64,000 nt of DNA from Leifsonia sp. Leaf336 (GTDB lineage: Bacteria; Actinomycetota; Actinomycetes; Actinomycetales; Microbacteriaceae), in NCBI RefSeq assembly GCF_001423695.1, contig NZ_LMOZ01000003.1, forward strand, positions 539,018 to 603,017. Reading direction: 5' to 3'. The first letter of the stretch is position 1, and every line of letters starts with the position of its first letter. Below, piece by piece: positions 63,994-64,000 of this stretch. A program made the position numbers and the translations under genes. The notes beneath the pieces were generated by a model that did no database searches, was not told where the DNA came from, and was given only the letters and a program-made list of their open reading frames with translations.

Positions 63994-64000
63994 CCGGACC

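Overview
The window is a high-GC actinobacterial chromosome segment that carries the replication origin. Protein sequences and gene order (dnaA, dnaN, short-form gnd, recF, dciA, gyrB, gyrA on one side; rpmH, rnpA, yidD, yidC, jag, rsmG, parA, parB on the other) fit the Micrococcales. I infer Microbacteriaceae, close to Leifsonia; this rests on recognising gene families and layout, not on a database search. I saw no insertion sequence, integrase, phage gene or CRISPR array.

Left part (1 to about 17.5 kb) is accessory and metabolic. It holds the end of a membrane protein, two divergent GntR regulators, a ChvE/MmsAB-type monosaccharide ABC transporter operon with a ROK regulator upstream, a shikimate dehydrogenase-like protein, MerR and two MarR regulators with nearby VOC, MFS and reductase-fold genes, an APC amino acid permease, and two tandem secreted FG-GAP/VCBS repeat paralogues next to a tRNA-Leu.

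From 17.9 to 28.8 kb lies the conserved growth and division cluster: fhaA, fhaB, pstP, rodA, pbpA, pknA, pknB, then on the other strand a glutamine amidotransferase, an unlisted 52-residue membrane protein and a class E sortase, and crgA divergent from them. Phosphorylation (PknA/PknB), dephosphorylation (PstP), phosphopeptide binding (FhaA/FhaB) and septal or lateral peptidoglycan synthesis (RodA, PbpA, CrgA) are thus encoded together. From 29 to 34.4 kb follow a rhomboid protease, ppiA, small membrane proteins, a NUDIX hydrolase, a DNA glycosylase, a rhodanese, an Lrp regulator, and tRNA-Ala and tRNA-Ile.

The replication block runs from 34.4 to 45.0 kb: gyrA, gyrB, dciA, recF, gnd, dnaN, then the dnaN-dnaA intergenic oriC with DnaA boxes and an AT-rich segment, dnaA, and a second DnaA-box cluster between dnaA and rpmH. 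Further DnaA-box clusters lie outside the origin, between crgA and the rhomboid gene and upstream of dnaB. Rightward from rpmH are ribosome, membrane insertion and chromosome segregation genes with four parS sites. A head-on block follows (ddl, an aminotransferase, trxA, trxB, murJ and a DUF6049 gene). The right end carries cca and the rpsF-ssb-rpsR-rplI operon, a strong terminator, and dnaB, complete just before the window edge.

Many single genes here seem to be leaderless: a TAnnnT-like -10 hexamer sits 6 to 8 bases before the start codon in at least 12 cases. I used this to choose several starts.
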